Counted from the first letter of the stretch, positions 16,246 to 25,601 are shown. The stretch: DNA of 32,989 nucleotides from CAZHDI01 sp964531285 (GCA_964531285.1 CAZHDI010000031.1:1-32989), one strand, 5' to 3'. Made by a program: numbers and translations. Notes: generated by a model from the letters alone, not told the origin.

Positions 16246-17217
16246 TTACAGATCGGCGAGCCAGGCAAGCAGACGCACGGTCACCGCGTCGGGGCGTTCC
16301 TGTTGGGTCCAATGCCCGCAACCGTCGAGCAAAACCGCGTCGCGCAGGTCGGTCACATGGCGTTTCATCACCTTGATGGGATCGCTGCCGGGCACCATGC
16401 GAAAGGCGAGATCCTTCGTCCCGCCGATGAACAGCGCCGGCTGGTCGATCGTCCGGTTCCGATGGGGGTCGAGGAACGCAAAGTCGCGCCGATGATTCCG
16501 GTAGCGGTTCAGCGGGCCGCGCAGGCCGGATCGGGAGAACTCGGCCACGTAATAATCGAGATCGTCCGGGGTCAGCCAGGCCGGAAACGGGTCGGGATCG
16601 GGCAGGCGGTCCAGAAGGCGCGCGCCATGGGGCTTGTCGGCCGGCCAGGTGCCCTTGGGCGCATCGCCGCTGATCGCATAATAGAATTTGCGCAAGAAGG
16701 CGGGGATGTCGGCTTCGAGGTCCGCCTCGGCCACGCCCTCGTCCTGGAAATACACCTGATAAAAGAACAGGCCCTTCTTGGTGAATGCGTCATCGACGAG
16801 GTCGATAAAGGGGCGCGGCGGCACGCCGGTATAGGGCACCGACAGCGCGGCAACGGCTGCGACCTTGTCCGGATACAGAAGAGCGGTGTTCCAGACGATG
16901 GGCGCGCCCCAATCGTGACCCACAAGGATCGCGCGTCCTCCGCCCATCGCGTCGGCGATGCCCGCCACATCCGCGGTCATCTGGGCCATATCGTAGGCCT
17001 CGATTTCAAACGGCTTGTCGGACCCGCCATAGCCGCGCACATCGATGGCGCAGACCTGATAGCCCGCTTCGGCAATCGGCCCCATCTGATGGCGCCAGGA
17101 ATACCAGGATTCCGGGAAGCCATGGACCATGACCACAAGGGGGCCGTGTCCCAGAAGCGCGGCCCGCAGATGGATCCCATTGGTCCGTATCAGAACGAAT
17201 TCAGCCTCGGTCCTCAT
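16246..17217 (-). CDS. Epoxide-hydrolase-like alpha/beta hydrolase
   Basis: A 323-residue soluble alpha/beta hydrolase. HGFPESWYSWRHQ carries the oxyanion-hole HGFP motif. GHDWGAP places the nucleophile Asp at residue 102, which separates it from the serine esterases and points to epoxide hydrolases or dehalogenases. GGTKD supplies a possible acid near 269 and GCGHWTQQE the base His near 302. Tyrosines in the cap (FYQVYFQ near 153, and PLNRYRN near 239) sit where epoxide hydrolases position their ring-opening pair. The ATG at 17217 has GGGAGG eight bases upstream; a TTG at 17244 was rejected. It lies between the carboxylase and the CoA ligase on the same strand. The natural substrate is unknown. 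Confidence 0.88.
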   Translation of the reverse strand: MRTEAEFVLIRTNGIHLRAALLGHGPLVVMVHGFPESWYSWRHQMGPIAEAGYQVCAIDVRGYGGSDKPFEIEAYDMAQMTADVAGIADAMGGGRAILVGHDWGAPIVWNTALLYPDKVAAVAALSVPYTGVPPRPFIDLVDDAFTKKGLFFYQVYFQDEGVAEADLEADIPAFLRKFYYAISGDAPKGTWPADKPHGARLLDRLPDPDPFPAWLTPDDLDYYVAEFSRSGLRGPLNRYRNHRRDFAFLDPHRNRTIDQPALFIGGTKDLAFRMVPGSDPIKVMKRHVTDLRDAVLLDGCGHWTQQERPDAVTVRLLAWLADL

Positions 17218-17292
17218 GGCGTCCGCCTCCCTTATGAAGGGCAAGAGCCGTTCTGGAGATGCACCGGCGATGGCTCACGTCCAAAAGGTCTC

Positions 17293-20200
17293 TCACCAGG
17301 TGTCGATCATCGGGCGTTTCTTTCCGGTGCGCGGGCTTGGCGCGGGCACGCTGGCAAGGCCGCGGAGGATCCAGGCCCGTGTGTCGGCCGGGTCGATCAC
17401 CGCGTCGATCTCCAGATAGCTCGCCATGTTGGTGGCCTTGCCGCGCTCATAGGATTTGGCCACCAGATCCTTGAACAGGGCCTCCTGGGCCTCGGGCGAG
17501 CCGGCGGCCTCCAATTCCTTGCGGTAGCCGAGCCGCACCGCGCCCTCAAGGCCCATGCCGCCGAATTCCCCGCTCGGCCAGGCGATGGTGAACACGCTTT
17601 CATGAAATCCGCCGCCGGTCATGGTCTGGGCGCCCAGACCGTAGCCCTTGCGCAGGACCACCGCGAAGACCGGCACGGTCAGGCTGGCGGCGGTCACGAA
17701 CATGCGCGCGGCATGGCGCACCAGCCCGGTTTTCTCCGCCTCCGGACCGACCATGATGCCGGGCGTGTCGCACAAGGAGACGAGGGGCACGTCGAACGCG
17801 TCGCACAATTGCATGAAGCGCGCGGCCTTATCGGCGCCGTCGGAGTCGATCGCGCCGGCCAGATGCATGGGATTGTTGGCGATAAGGCCGAAGGGCCGGC
17901 CCTCGATGCGTATGAGCGCGGTGATCATGCCGGGCGCGAAGTCCCGCCGTAATTCGATCACTGAGCTATCATCGGCGAGAAGGGCGATCAGCGTGCGGAT
18001 ATCGTAGACCCGCAGGCGGTTTTCCGGTATCGCGTGGCGCAGGAGGCGCTGATCGGCGCAGGTCCAGTCGCCGATGGGGCCCTGGAAACAGGACAGGATC
18101 CGCTTGGCTGCGGTGACCGCCTCGGCCTCGTCCTCGACCGCCAGATCCACCACACCGTTCGCGGTCTGCACATCGATGGGGCCGATGTCCTCGGGCTTGA
18201 ATACGCCCAGACCGCCGCCTTCGATCATGGCCGGCCCGCCCATGCCGAGATTGGCATTGCGGGTGACAATGGTAATGTCCGAACACCCCGCAAAAGCGGC
18301 ATTGCCCGCAAAACACCGGCCTGACGTTATCGAGAGGCGGGGCATGAGGCCGCTCAGGCGGGCATAGGCCGCGAAGCTGGGCACATCGAGCCCGGCCACG
18401 CTGTTGGAATCCGTATCGCCCGGCCGGCCGCCGCCGCCTTCGGTGAAGAACACCACGGGCGCGCGCCAGCGCTCGGCAAGGCTCAGCAGGCGGTCGGTTT
18501 TTTTATGATTGAACGCGCCTTGGGTTCCGGCCAGCACCGTATAATCATAGGACATGATCAGGGTGCGGGCGGTTTCTTCCGGAAATTGAGCGCCGTTGAT
18601 GCTCCCGAACCCGCCGATGAGGCCGTCCGCCGGCGTCTTTTCGATCAGATCCTCGATGGACCGGCGCCGCCGTTGAGCGGCCACCGCGAGGGCGCCATAT
18701 TCGATGAAGGTGCCGGGATCGCACAGGTCGTCGATATTCTCGCGCGCGGTGCGCTGGCCGGTCTTGCGCCGGCGGGCCACCGCATCGGGGCGGTGCTCAT
18801 CGAGCCCGTAGGCATGGCGCGCGCGCACCTCCGCCAGATCGGCCCGGATATGATCCGGATCCGGCGCGGTGCCCTCCGCCGCTAGATCCCGGCCGATATC
18901 GGCGGGCTCGATATAGGCGAGGGCTGCGGCTTCCAGTACAGTCTCGCCGGGGGCGGCCATGTGTTTACGGACGATCCCGCTGACCGGCGCCGCGATCACA
19001 TGCTCCATCTTCATGGCTTCCAGAATGCACAGGGGCGCACCGGCATGGACCGCGGCGCCTTCGTCCGCTTGCCATTGCGCCAGGGTGCCTTGCATGGGCG
19101 CGGGCACCGGGGTCGTGCCGGAGGGTGCATCGGCGAACCGATCGGATGGGGCCGGCGTGCTGCTTGCCGTGCTGAAGAACGGGTCGGCGGCATCGCTCTG
19201 ACCGGCGATCAGGTCGGGCGCGAGCGTCTCGACGGTCGTTGTATCGAAGCGGCCCTCGCGGATCTCCGGCCGGGCCAGGAGTGTGCGCAGAACGGCCAGA
19301 TTGGTGCCCACGCCCTCGATCCGCGTGTCATCAAGCGCGCGCCGCAGCCGTGCGCAGGCAGCCTCAAACGATGGCTGGCGGTCATGGACGATCATCTTGG
19401 CCAGGAGCGAATCGAAACCGGGATGGGTCGTGTACCCCGCATAGCCGTGGCCGTCGACCCGGATGCCTGGGCCCGTGGCGGGTTCATAGACGCTCAGCGT
19501 GCCGCCTTTGGGGCGGACCGACCCGTCCTTGGCCAGATGCTCGGTGTTGATACGCGCCTGGATCGCAAAGCCCGCCGGGGCCGGGATATCGGCCTGGGAC
19601 AACCCAAGGTCTGCGAGGGTGGCGCCACCGGCGAGGGCAATCTGCGCGCGCACAAGATCGACGCCGGTGACTTCCTCGGTGACCGTGTGCTCGACCTGAA
19701 GGCGCGGATTGGCCTCGATGAAGACAAAGCTCCCGGACCCGTCATTGCGCACGAGAAATTCGACCGTACCCGCCCCTTTGTAGCGCACAGCCTGCCCCAG
19801 ACTCACCGCCGCATCGCAGAGCCGGGCGCGCAAGGCCGGGTCCAGGGCGGGGGCCGGGGCGATCTCCACTATCTTTTGGTGCCGGCGCTGAAGCGAGCAC
19901 TCCCGCTCGCCCAGATGGCTGACCGCACCCGTGCCGTCGCCCAGGATCTGCACTTCGATATGGCGGGCCTGGGGGATGTATTCTTCGACATAAAGATCGC
20001 CGCGCCCGAAGGCGTTCAGCGCTTCGCCTTCACAGCGGGCAAAGACGTCGATCAGATCGGCGTCCGTTCGGGCCGCGCGCATGCCGCGTCCGCCGCCGCC
20101 GTAAAGGGCCTTGAGCATCACCGCGCCGCCGGGGCCGAGGTCGGCGAGAAAGGCCCGCGCGGCGTCCAACGACACCGCGCCGTCGGAGCCCTTGGCCACC

Positions 20201-20586
20201 GGTACGCCGGTATCCCGGGCGACCTGCCGGGCCGCGCGTTTATCGCCGAACAGGGCCAGGGTGTCGGGCGCCGGTCCGATGAAGATCAGGCCCGCCTCGG
20301 CGCAGGCCGCGGCGAAATCCGCCCGCTCGCTCAAAAAGCCATAACCGGGATGGACCGCGCCGCAACCCGCCGTCCGGGCCGCTTCGACGATCGCCGCGCC
20401 GTCCAGATAGGCCGCCGCGCCCTGGCCGGGGATGACCAGCGCCTCATCGGCCCGGCGCACATGCAGACAGCGCGCATCGTCCCGGGGAGATACCGCCACG
20501 GCGGCCGCGCCCATGGCCTGGGCGGCACGCGCGATCCGGATGGCGATTTCGGCCCGGTTGGCGATCAGAATGCGGGCGATGGACAT
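17293..20586 (-). CDS. Single-chain biotin-dependent acyl-CoA carboxylase (BC-BCCP-CT)
   Basis: A 1097-residue enzyme combining all activities of a biotin acyl-CoA carboxylase in one chain. Residues 1-455 are the biotin carboxylase: ILIANRAEIAIRI, the ATP-grasp loop YGGGGRGM, HIEVQ, ERECSLQRRHQK and EANPRLQVEH. Residues about 490-560 are the carrier domain, with EAMKMEH and the biotinylated Lys526. Residues about 580-1097 are the carboxyltransferase, with MSYDYTVLAGTQG, FFTEGGGGRPGD, NLGMGGPAMIEGGG, SLCDTPGIMVG and a C-terminal KGYGLGAQTM segment. Most bacteria split these functions over two or more subunits; fused single-chain types include the long-chain acyl-CoA carboxylases. GGGAGG just before the ATG fixes the start. 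The neighbouring CoA ligase could supply its substrate. Confidence 0.93.
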   Translation of the reverse strand: MSIARILIANRAEIAIRIARAAQAMGAAAVAVSPRDDARCLHVRRADEALVIPGQGAAAYLDGAAIVEAARTAGCGAVHPGYGFLSERADFAAACAEAGLIFIGPAPDTLALFGDKRAARQVARDTGVPVAKGSDGAVSLDAARAFLADLGPGGAVMLKALYGGGGRGMRAARTDADLIDVFARCEGEALNAFGRGDLYVEEYIPQARHIEVQILGDGTGAVSHLGERECSLQRRHQKIVEIAPAPALDPALRARLCDAAVSLGQAVRYKGAGTVEFLVRNDGSGSFVFIEANPRLQVEHTVTEEVTGVDLVRAQIALAGGATLADLGLSQADIPAPAGFAIQARINTEHLAKDGSVRPKGGTLSVYEPATGPGIRVDGHGYAGYTTHPGFDSLLAKMIVHDRQPSFEAACARLRRALDDTRIEGVGTNLAVLRTLLARPEIREGRFDTTTVETLAPDLIAGQSDAADPFFSTASSTPAPSDRFADAPSGTTPVPAPMQGTLAQWQADEGAAVHAGAPLCILEAMKMEHVIAAPVSGIVRKHMAAPGETVLEAAALAYIEPADIGRDLAAEGTAPDPDHIRADLAEVRARHAYGLDEHRPDAVARRRKTGQRTARENIDDLCDPGTFIEYGALAVAAQRRRRSIEDLIEKTPADGLIGGFGSINGAQFPEETARTLIMSYDYTVLAGTQGAFNHKKTDRLLSLAERWRAPVVFFTEGGGGRPGDTDSNSVAGLDVPSFAAYARLSGLMPRLSITSGRCFAGNAAFAGCSDITIVTRNANLGMGGPAMIEGGGLGVFKPEDIGPIDVQTANGVVDLAVEDEAEAVTAAKRILSCFQGPIGDWTCADQRLLRHAIPENRLRVYDIRTLIALLADDSSVIELRRDFAPGMITALIRIEGRPFGLIANNPMHLAGAIDSDGADKAARFMQLCDAFDVPLVSLCDTPGIMVGPEAEKTGLVRHAARMFVTAASLTVPVFAVVLRKGYGLGAQTMTGGGFHESVFTIAWPSGEFGGMGLEGAVRLGYRKELEAAGSPEAQEALFKDLVAKSYERGKATNMASYLEIDAVIDPADTRAWILRGLASVPAPSPRTGKKRPMIDTW

Positions 20587-20684
20587 GGTGCCTCCCTGTC
20601 TCGCGGCGGCTGGCGCGCCGGTTCAGGGGCCATCTTACGGCATCTGGGGCCGCCGCCCATGGTCTCCGTGCGGGCGCCGTGCCG

Positions 20685-21690
20685 TCACTGGCAGGCCAGG
20701 GCCAGACGCTCGGTCTGCTCGGCCAGGGTTTCGGCGGCCGTGCTCAAGGGATCGATGAAGCTCGCGGCGGGCGCGGTGTCGAGATCGACGAGATCCACAT
20801 CCTGGAGCCAGGCCGGATCGCAGGCGAGCGACCGGTGGCAGGCTTCGATGGGTCCGGCAAGGGCGGCAAATTGCTGAGCCACCGCGGCCATGNNNNNNNN
20901 NNNNNNNNNNNNNNNNNNNNNNNNNNNNNNNNNNNNNNNNNNNNNNNNNNNNNNNNNNNNNNNNNNNNNNNNNNNNNNNNNNNNNNNNNNNNATGCCGTT
21001 CCAGGTCAGGCGCTCGGCGGTGAGCGCCAGGGCGCCGATGCGGGCATTGAGGGCGATCACGGCGGGCGTCTCGATGGGCGCTGCCGTGAGTGCGCCGTCG
21101 AGGGCGGCGAGCCCTTCGGTCAAGGATTGAGCCTCATCCCGCTGGCGTTCGGCCATCCGCGCCGCGGTCAGCCGGCGGCTCAGGACACCCGCTTGCACAC
21201 GGACGGTTTCAGCGGCGCGCAGGCTGGCCTGGCTTTCATCACAAGGGCGTGGTGGGCAAGCGGCCGCGCAACTGCCTGCAACCCGGTCATAGGCCGTGCC
21301 GACCCGTTCCAGGCTCCCGGCGACGCTGATCAAACCGTCCCCTTGCGTCGCGCACAGATCGGCTGCGTCGAAATTGACGGTGAGATCGGGACCGGCACCG
21401 GCGCGCGGCCGGGCCGCGTCCGGCAATACGCTAAGGCGTGCGCGTTCCCGGTCATAGGCCTCAAGAAGGGCGGCTTTGGCCGGTGAAGCACTTGCATCCT
21501 GCGCAAGGGCGGCGCGCAGCGGATCACCCTCCGGATCGTATGCCGGCACGACGGCGGCCGCGATGGATTGCGGCGCGTCGCGTCGGTCCGCACCCGGTTC
21601 GTCGGGTCCGGCGGTATCCGGCCCCTCGCCGCAGGCGGCAAGCCCCAGACCGAGAGCGATCAAGACACTGAGCAAGCATACGCGGATCAT
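20685..21690 (-). CDS. Unrecognised lipoprotein, interrupted by an assembly gap
   Basis: I do not recognise the family. The gene starts with a lipoprotein signal: hydrophobic residues 6-19 then LAAC, placing the lipidated Cys at 20 and Gly at +2, which suggests outer-membrane sorting. The following 210 or so residues are rich in Ala, Arg and Asp with predicted helices and several Cys. The N gap at 20893-20992 cuts the gene. Beyond it the protein-like frame, ending in LAEQTERLALACQ at stop 20685, is offset from the upstream frame, so the gap is not truly 100 bases. Reading straight through the N run gives an implausible tail. GGAGA precedes the ATG. It follows an unrecognised exported protein by 34 bases; the two probably form an operon and may work together in the envelope. 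Confidence 0.7.
20893..20992. other. Assembly gap (100 N)
   Basis: Exactly 100 N inside the lipoprotein gene. The reading frames on the two sides do not match at this length, so the run is a placeholder of unknown true size. Confidence 0.95.
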
Positions 21691-21724
21691 CGCATCGTCT
21701 CCAGTGAGCCGGGCGGCGGGTGCG

Positions 21725-22654
21725 TCAGCGCGCGGCCGGGCGATAGGTTTCCACGGGCTCGGCCACGACAAAGCGGGCCACGGCGTCATAAGGCGCGCGG
21801 GCCGGATCGTCGGTTCCGGCCAGTTCGGCCAGAAGCAAGCGGATCCGGGCCTCCGGCGCCGCCATGTTGCGGGTCAGCCAGTCGAGATCGCTTGCCCCCG
21901 CATCGGCCCGGCCATAGGCGGGATCCTGCGGATCGGCAAGGCGCGCGGCGAGATCCAGCGCGAAGGCCTCATAGATCATCTGCTCGAAACTTTGTCCGTG
22001 GACGGGTGCAATCTCGGCGTTCACGAAATCCGCCCATTGCCAGGAGCGGCGCGCCAGATCCGCCCGCACCGCCCTTAAGGCCACCAGCGTCGCACGTAAG
22101 TCCGCGGCGAGTTGGGCGCGGTCGGCATCCGGATCCTCAAGGGCCGTCTCGATGCGGCCGGCCTCGAACACCGCGGCGCTCAAATGCATGAGCCAGAGCC
22201 GGCGCATCGACAGGCGCAGATTGTAAAGGCCCCAGCGCTGGAGCTTGTCTTCCCAATCGTCGATCCGGCCGATCTGACCCGCATTGCGGCGGTGCGATCC
22301 CGCGGCCCGGCGCAGTTCGGAAATCCATTCGCGGAAGTCGTCATGTTCCCGGTGGGCTTCGCGCCCGGTGATCGGCGCGGTCACCGCGCCCGGCACGTAA
22401 GCCGCCTCGAAGGCGGCGGCGAGACGGCGCGCGGCCACCAGATTGGCGCTGAGGTCCTGATCGGCCCGGCGATAGAGTTCGGCGAAGGCGGGCACCGGAT
22501 CGGCGCCGGCGGTCTGGGCGCTGTCATGGGCCGAGCCCATCATCTGCACCGGGTCCGTCTCGGCGCGGGCGCTGGGCGACAGCCCTGTGGTGGCCACCAA
22601 TCCGGCGATGGCCGCGATCCAAATCCAAGCCGACCGTCGTGCCGCGTGTCCCAT
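21725..22654 (-). CDS. Unrecognised exported helical protein
   Basis: A 309-residue protein of no family I recognise. It starts with a signal peptide (MGHAARRSAWIWIAAIAGLVA, then SARA before the mature end near residue 32) and continues as an Arg- and Ala-rich, almost wholly helical protein with many Trp (for example RIDDWEDKLQRWGLYNLRLS and RRSWQWADFVN). It has no CXXCH, no metal motif and no membrane segment after the signal. AAGGGG nine bases before the ATG at 22654 supports that start over an ATG 27 bases upstream. Its stop lies 34 bases before the lipoprotein gene on the same strand, so the two are likely co-expressed envelope proteins. No enzymatic function can be offered. Confidence 0.72.
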   Translation of the reverse strand: MGHAARRSAWIWIAAIAGLVATTGLSPSARAETDPVQMMGSAHDSAQTAGADPVPAFAELYRRADQDLSANLVAARRLAAAFEAAYVPGAVTAPITGREAHREHDDFREWISELRRAAGSHRRNAGQIGRIDDWEDKLQRWGLYNLRLSMRRLWLMHLSAAVFEAGRIETALEDPDADRAQLAADLRATLVALRAVRADLARRSWQWADFVNAEIAPVHGQSFEQMIYEAFALDLAARLADPQDPAYGRADAGASDLDWLTRNMAAPEARIRLLLAELAGTDDPARAPYDAVARFVVAEPVETYRPAAR

Positions 22655-22752
22655 GATCTTGCACCCCTTGATCGGTCCCATGCGCCGCGCGGCGCAGACT
22701 AATTCCGGGACCGGCAAAGGGGAAGCGGCTTTTCGTGCCGCCAACGCTCGGC

Positions 22753-23862
22753 TCACGCCAATTCGAACAGCAGGGCGCGGTCATAGGGGCGGATATCGCC
22801 GAGCCGCCCCTCGCGCAGGATCTGCGGCAGGTCGGGATTGGCGATGAGCGCCCGGCCGATGGCCACCATGTCGAACTCGCCCGCGTTGAAGCGGGCCATC
22901 AGCTCGTCGAGCTTGGCTTCGTCGGTCCTGGCCGGCGGGGTGTCGCCATAGGTGGTGATGAAATCCGTATCGAGAGCGATGGACCCGACCGTGATCGACG
23001 GCTTGCCGGTCAGCTTCTTGGCCCAGCCCGCGAGATTGAGGTCCGAGCCCTCGAACTCCGGCTGCCAGAACCGCCGGGTCGAACAATGGAACGCGTCGGC
23101 GCCGGCGTCGCTCAACGCCCCGAGAAAGGCCTCCAACTCCTGGGGCGATTGGGCGAGCTTTGCCTCATAGTCCTGCTGCTTCCATTGGGAAAAGCGCAGG
23201 ATGATCGGATAATCCGGCGTCGTGGCCTCGCGCACCGTCCGGATGACTGCCCGCGCGAAGGCGGTGCGGCCCACCATGTCGCCGCCATAAAGATCGCTGC
23301 GCTCATTGGTGCCGTTCCAGAAGAACTGGTCGATCAGGTAGCCATGGGCGCCGTGGATCTCGACGCCGTCAAAGCCCAGCGCCAGCGCGTTGCGGGCCGC
23401 TTCGGCATAGGCGTCGAGCGTGGCGGCGATATCCGCATCGTCCATGGCCCGGCCCTGGGGCTTGCCCGGTTTGAACAGGCCCGACGGGCTCTTGCTTTCG
23501 ACATCGGGAAAGCCCGCGCGGTCCGGCCGGCGCACCGCGCCGACGTGCCAGATCTGCGGGAAGATCTTGCCGCCTACGCTGTGTACCGCCTCGACGACCC
23601 GGCGCCAGCCGTCAAGCGGCAGGTCGCCGGCCAGTTTCGGAACATTCGGGTCGGGCGAGGAGGCCATGTCGGACAGGGTGACCCCTTCGGTGATGATCAG
23701 GCCGACGCCATTGGCCGCGCGCGCCTTGTAATAGGCGGCGACATTCTCGCCAGGGGTTTGTTCCGGGCTGAATGACCGGGTCATGGGGGCCATGGCGATG
23801 CGGTTCGGCACCTCCACGGTGCGCAGACGGAAGGGCGTGAACAGCGGCTCGAACGAGGTCAT
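22753..23862 (-). CDS. Old Yellow Enzyme family FMN ene-reductase
   Basis: A 369-residue flavoprotein of the NADH:flavin oxidoreductase (OYE) TIM-barrel family, which reduces activated C=C bonds using NAD(P)H. The start NRIAMAPMTRSFS is the N-terminal FMN-binding segment. EIHGAHGYLIDQFF contains the paired substrate-binding His170 and His173 and the proton donor Tyr175, followed by the conserved NGTNERSDLYGG. MVAIGRALIANPDLP near residue 333 is the phosphate-binding end of the barrel. This is the classical small OYE form (like yeast OYE, morphinone or NemA-type reductases), without the 2,4-dienoyl-CoA reductase extension. GGGAG precedes the ATG. It is divergent from the spinster-type MFS gene and lies 98 bases upstream of the exported-protein gene on the same strand. 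Confidence 0.95.
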   Translation of the reverse strand: MTSFEPLFTPFRLRTVEVPNRIAMAPMTRSFSPEQTPGENVAAYYKARAANGVGLIITEGVTLSDMASSPDPNVPKLAGDLPLDGWRRVVEAVHSVGGKIFPQIWHVGAVRRPDRAGFPDVESKSPSGLFKPGKPQGRAMDDADIAATLDAYAEAARNALALGFDGVEIHGAHGYLIDQFFWNGTNERSDLYGGDMVGRTAFARAVIRTVREATTPDYPIILRFSQWKQQDYEAKLAQSPQELEAFLGALSDAGADAFHCSTRRFWQPEFEGSDLNLAGWAKKLTGKPSITVGSIALDTDFITTYGDTPPARTDEAKLDELMARFNAGEFDMVAIGRALIANPDLPQILREGRLGDIRPYDRALLFELA

Positions 23863-23958
23863 GGCAGGCTCCCGGGCTCTGGTCGCGGCGGTGACTGATC
23901 GTCAGATCCGCTCTCAAGGACCGTGATCATGGGCGCACGTTCGGCGCTTGCCAAGGGT

Positions 23959-23976
23959 GCCCGCCGTCCTGCGGGC
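23959..23976. repeat. Inverted repeat in the OYE/MFS divergent region
   Basis: A 6-bp perfect inverted repeat, gcccgc and gcgggc, with a 6-base centre. It lies roughly midway in the 264-bp region between the divergent OYE and MFS genes. It could be a hairpin or operator, but such short GC repeats are common by chance here. I see no convincing promoter boxes in the region. Confidence 0.3.
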
Positions 23977-24126
23977 CCTGTGGACCCTCGCTCATCCCGG
24001 AAAAGTCCACTAGGCTTTAGGGCGTATGGTGGATTTGCGCTCTTAACCGGGCCAGGGCCGCCAGTGACAGCCGCCAGAGGGGACGAATGAGCGGCTGGTC
24101 CGATAAAAACAGGAGGGGAGACCGCC

Positions 24127-25536
24127 ATGGAGCCGAGATCGAGCGCATCCGCTGCGACCTTTGGGTCGCCGACCACAGGTTACGGGACAAAATCCTACCG
24201 GAGTTACGTCCTGTTCTCGCTGCTGCTGGTCTACACCTTCAACTTCATCGACCGCATCCTGATCGGCGTGGTCGCCGAGCCGTTGATCCAAGAGTTTCAG
24301 TTGCTCGACTGGCAATTCGGCTTGCTGTCCGGCTTCGGCTTCGCGCTGCTTTACACGATCATGGGCATTCCCATCGCCCGGCTTGCCGAACGCTGGAACC
24401 GCGTGGCGATCATTTCGATCTGTCTCGCGTTGTGGTCGCTGATGACCGCGCTGTGCGGCTTTGCCACCAGCTTCTGGATGCTGCTGTTGTTCCGGATCGG
24501 CGTCGGCATCGGCGAGGCCGGCTGCACGCCGCCCGCCAATTCGCTGATTGCCGATTACTTCATTCCCCGGACCCGCTCCACCGCGCTCGGTATTTACGCC
24601 ATGGGCGTCACCCTTGGGGGCGTCCTCGCCAATCTGTTCGGTGGCCCCATTGCCGAGGCGCTGTCCTGGCGTGATGCGTTCATCTATCTCGGCGTGCCGG
24701 GCATCATGTTTGCCGTCATCTTCCGTATGACCATCAAGGAGCCGCCCCGCGGCTTCACCGATCCGCCGGATGCCCCAAAGATCGAGCGGGCCGGATTCGG
24801 CGAGGCGCTGCGCGAGCTGGCCTCTAAGACGACGTTCTGGACCATGACGGCGGGGGCCACCTTCGCGGCCTTCATCGGCTATGGGGTGCAGAACTTCCAA
24901 AGCCCTTATCTTCAGCGCAATCTGGACCTGAGCGTCGGCGAGGCGGCGGTGCAGTTTAATGTACCGATCGGGCTGGCGTCGGCTTTCGGAACCTTCCTGC
25001 TCGGCTGGATCGTCGAGAAGATCGCGCCGCGTCACCCCAATGCGATTGCCTGGCTGCCGGGGCTCGGCCTGTTGCTTGCCGTGCCGTTCTATGTGGTTGG
25101 CTTCAACACCGATACGCCCTGGCTGGCGCTGGTGTGTCTGTGCATCGCCGGACTGGTGAAATACGGCTATCTGACCGCGCAATACTCGATCGGTCAGGGC
25201 GTGGTGAACATGCGCACCCGCGCGACCGCCATCGCGATCCTGCTGTTCGTGGTCAATTTGCTGGGCTATGGGCTCGGGCCGCTGTTTGTCGGCTTCGTCA
25301 GCGACTTGACCATCGGCCAGGTTCTCAGTGCGTCCCAGTTCGCCGATACGCTGACGTTGACCGCTTGCAAGGGCGATTTGAGCGGATTGACCGATGCGCA
25401 GGTGACGCTCTGTGCCGACGCGAATGCGAGCGGGATGCGGGTCGCCATGACCACCGTGTCGCTGCTCTATATTGCGGCCTCCGCGTTCTTTTTCTTGTCG
25501 GCGCGGACGTTACAAAAAGATCTGGTGGCGCGGTAA
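24127..25536 (+). CDS. Spinster-type MFS transporter
   Basis: A 469-residue inner-membrane protein with about 12 helices, of the major facilitator superfamily. The first helix ends in YTFNFIDRILIGVVAEPLIQEF, typical of the spinster-like group, in which an Asp-Arg pair follows the first helix. MGIPIARLAERWNR is the loop 2-3 motif A, and LLLFRIGVGIGEAGCTPPANSLIADYF is the helix 4-5 region of the same group. Bacterial members are annotated as transporters of organic anions or lipids with little biochemical evidence, so the substrate remains open. AGGAGG at 24111-24116 supports the ATG. The P450 gene follows 65 bases later on the same strand, so the pair is probably co-transcribed; the transporter may import or export the P450 substrate or product. 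Confidence 0.92.
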   Translation: MEPRSSASAATFGSPTTGYGTKSYRSYVLFSLLLVYTFNFIDRILIGVVAEPLIQEFQLLDWQFGLLSGFGFALLYTIMGIPIARLAERWNRVAIISICLALWSLMTALCGFATSFWMLLLFRIGVGIGEAGCTPPANSLIADYFIPRTRSTALGIYAMGVTLGGVLANLFGGPIAEALSWRDAFIYLGVPGIMFAVIFRMTIKEPPRGFTDPPDAPKIERAGFGEALRELASKTTFWTMTAGATFAAFIGYGVQNFQSPYLQRNLDLSVGEAAVQFNVPIGLASAFGTFLLGWIVEKIAPRHPNAIAWLPGLGLLLAVPFYVVGFNTDTPWLALVCLCIAGLVKYGYLTAQYSIGQGVVNMRTRATAIAILLFVVNLLGYGLGPLFVGFVSDLTIGQVLSASQFADTLTLTACKGDLSGLTDAQVTLCADANASGMRVAMTTVSLLYIAASAFFFLSARTLQKDLVAR

Positions 25537-25561
25537 GCGCCGCCAAGGCAACCACCGAAAA

Positions 25562-25587
25562 GGCAGCCCCTTCCCCCGGGGGCTGCC
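25562..25587 (+). other. Hairpin in the MFS-P450 spacer
   Basis: A 9-bp perfect stem (ggcagcccc at 25562-25570 with ggggctgcc at 25579-25587) and an 8-base loop lie between the MFS stop and the P450 ribosome-binding site. No T run follows, so it is not a normal terminator. It may stabilise or process the mRNA and change the ratio of the two products. Confidence 0.5.
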
Positions 25588-25601
25588 GGAGAGGATCGGC
25601 C

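Noticed and set aside
16246..17217. Haloalkane dehalogenase for the alpha/beta hydrolase
   Set aside because: The Asp nucleophile is shared, but the tyrosine pair in the cap region and the HGFPESW form favour the epoxide-hydrolase group.
20635..20892. Direct continuation of the lipoprotein frame through the N run to a stop at 20635
   Set aside because: The continued sequence is Arg/Ser/His-rich noise. The other frame, ending at 20685, is protein-like, so the gap length is wrong.
25134..25601. An extended P450 start within the upstream MFS gene
   Set aside because: That stretch is the MFS coding sequence in another frame and gives no P450-like residues. The ATG at 25602 has a good ribosome-binding site.
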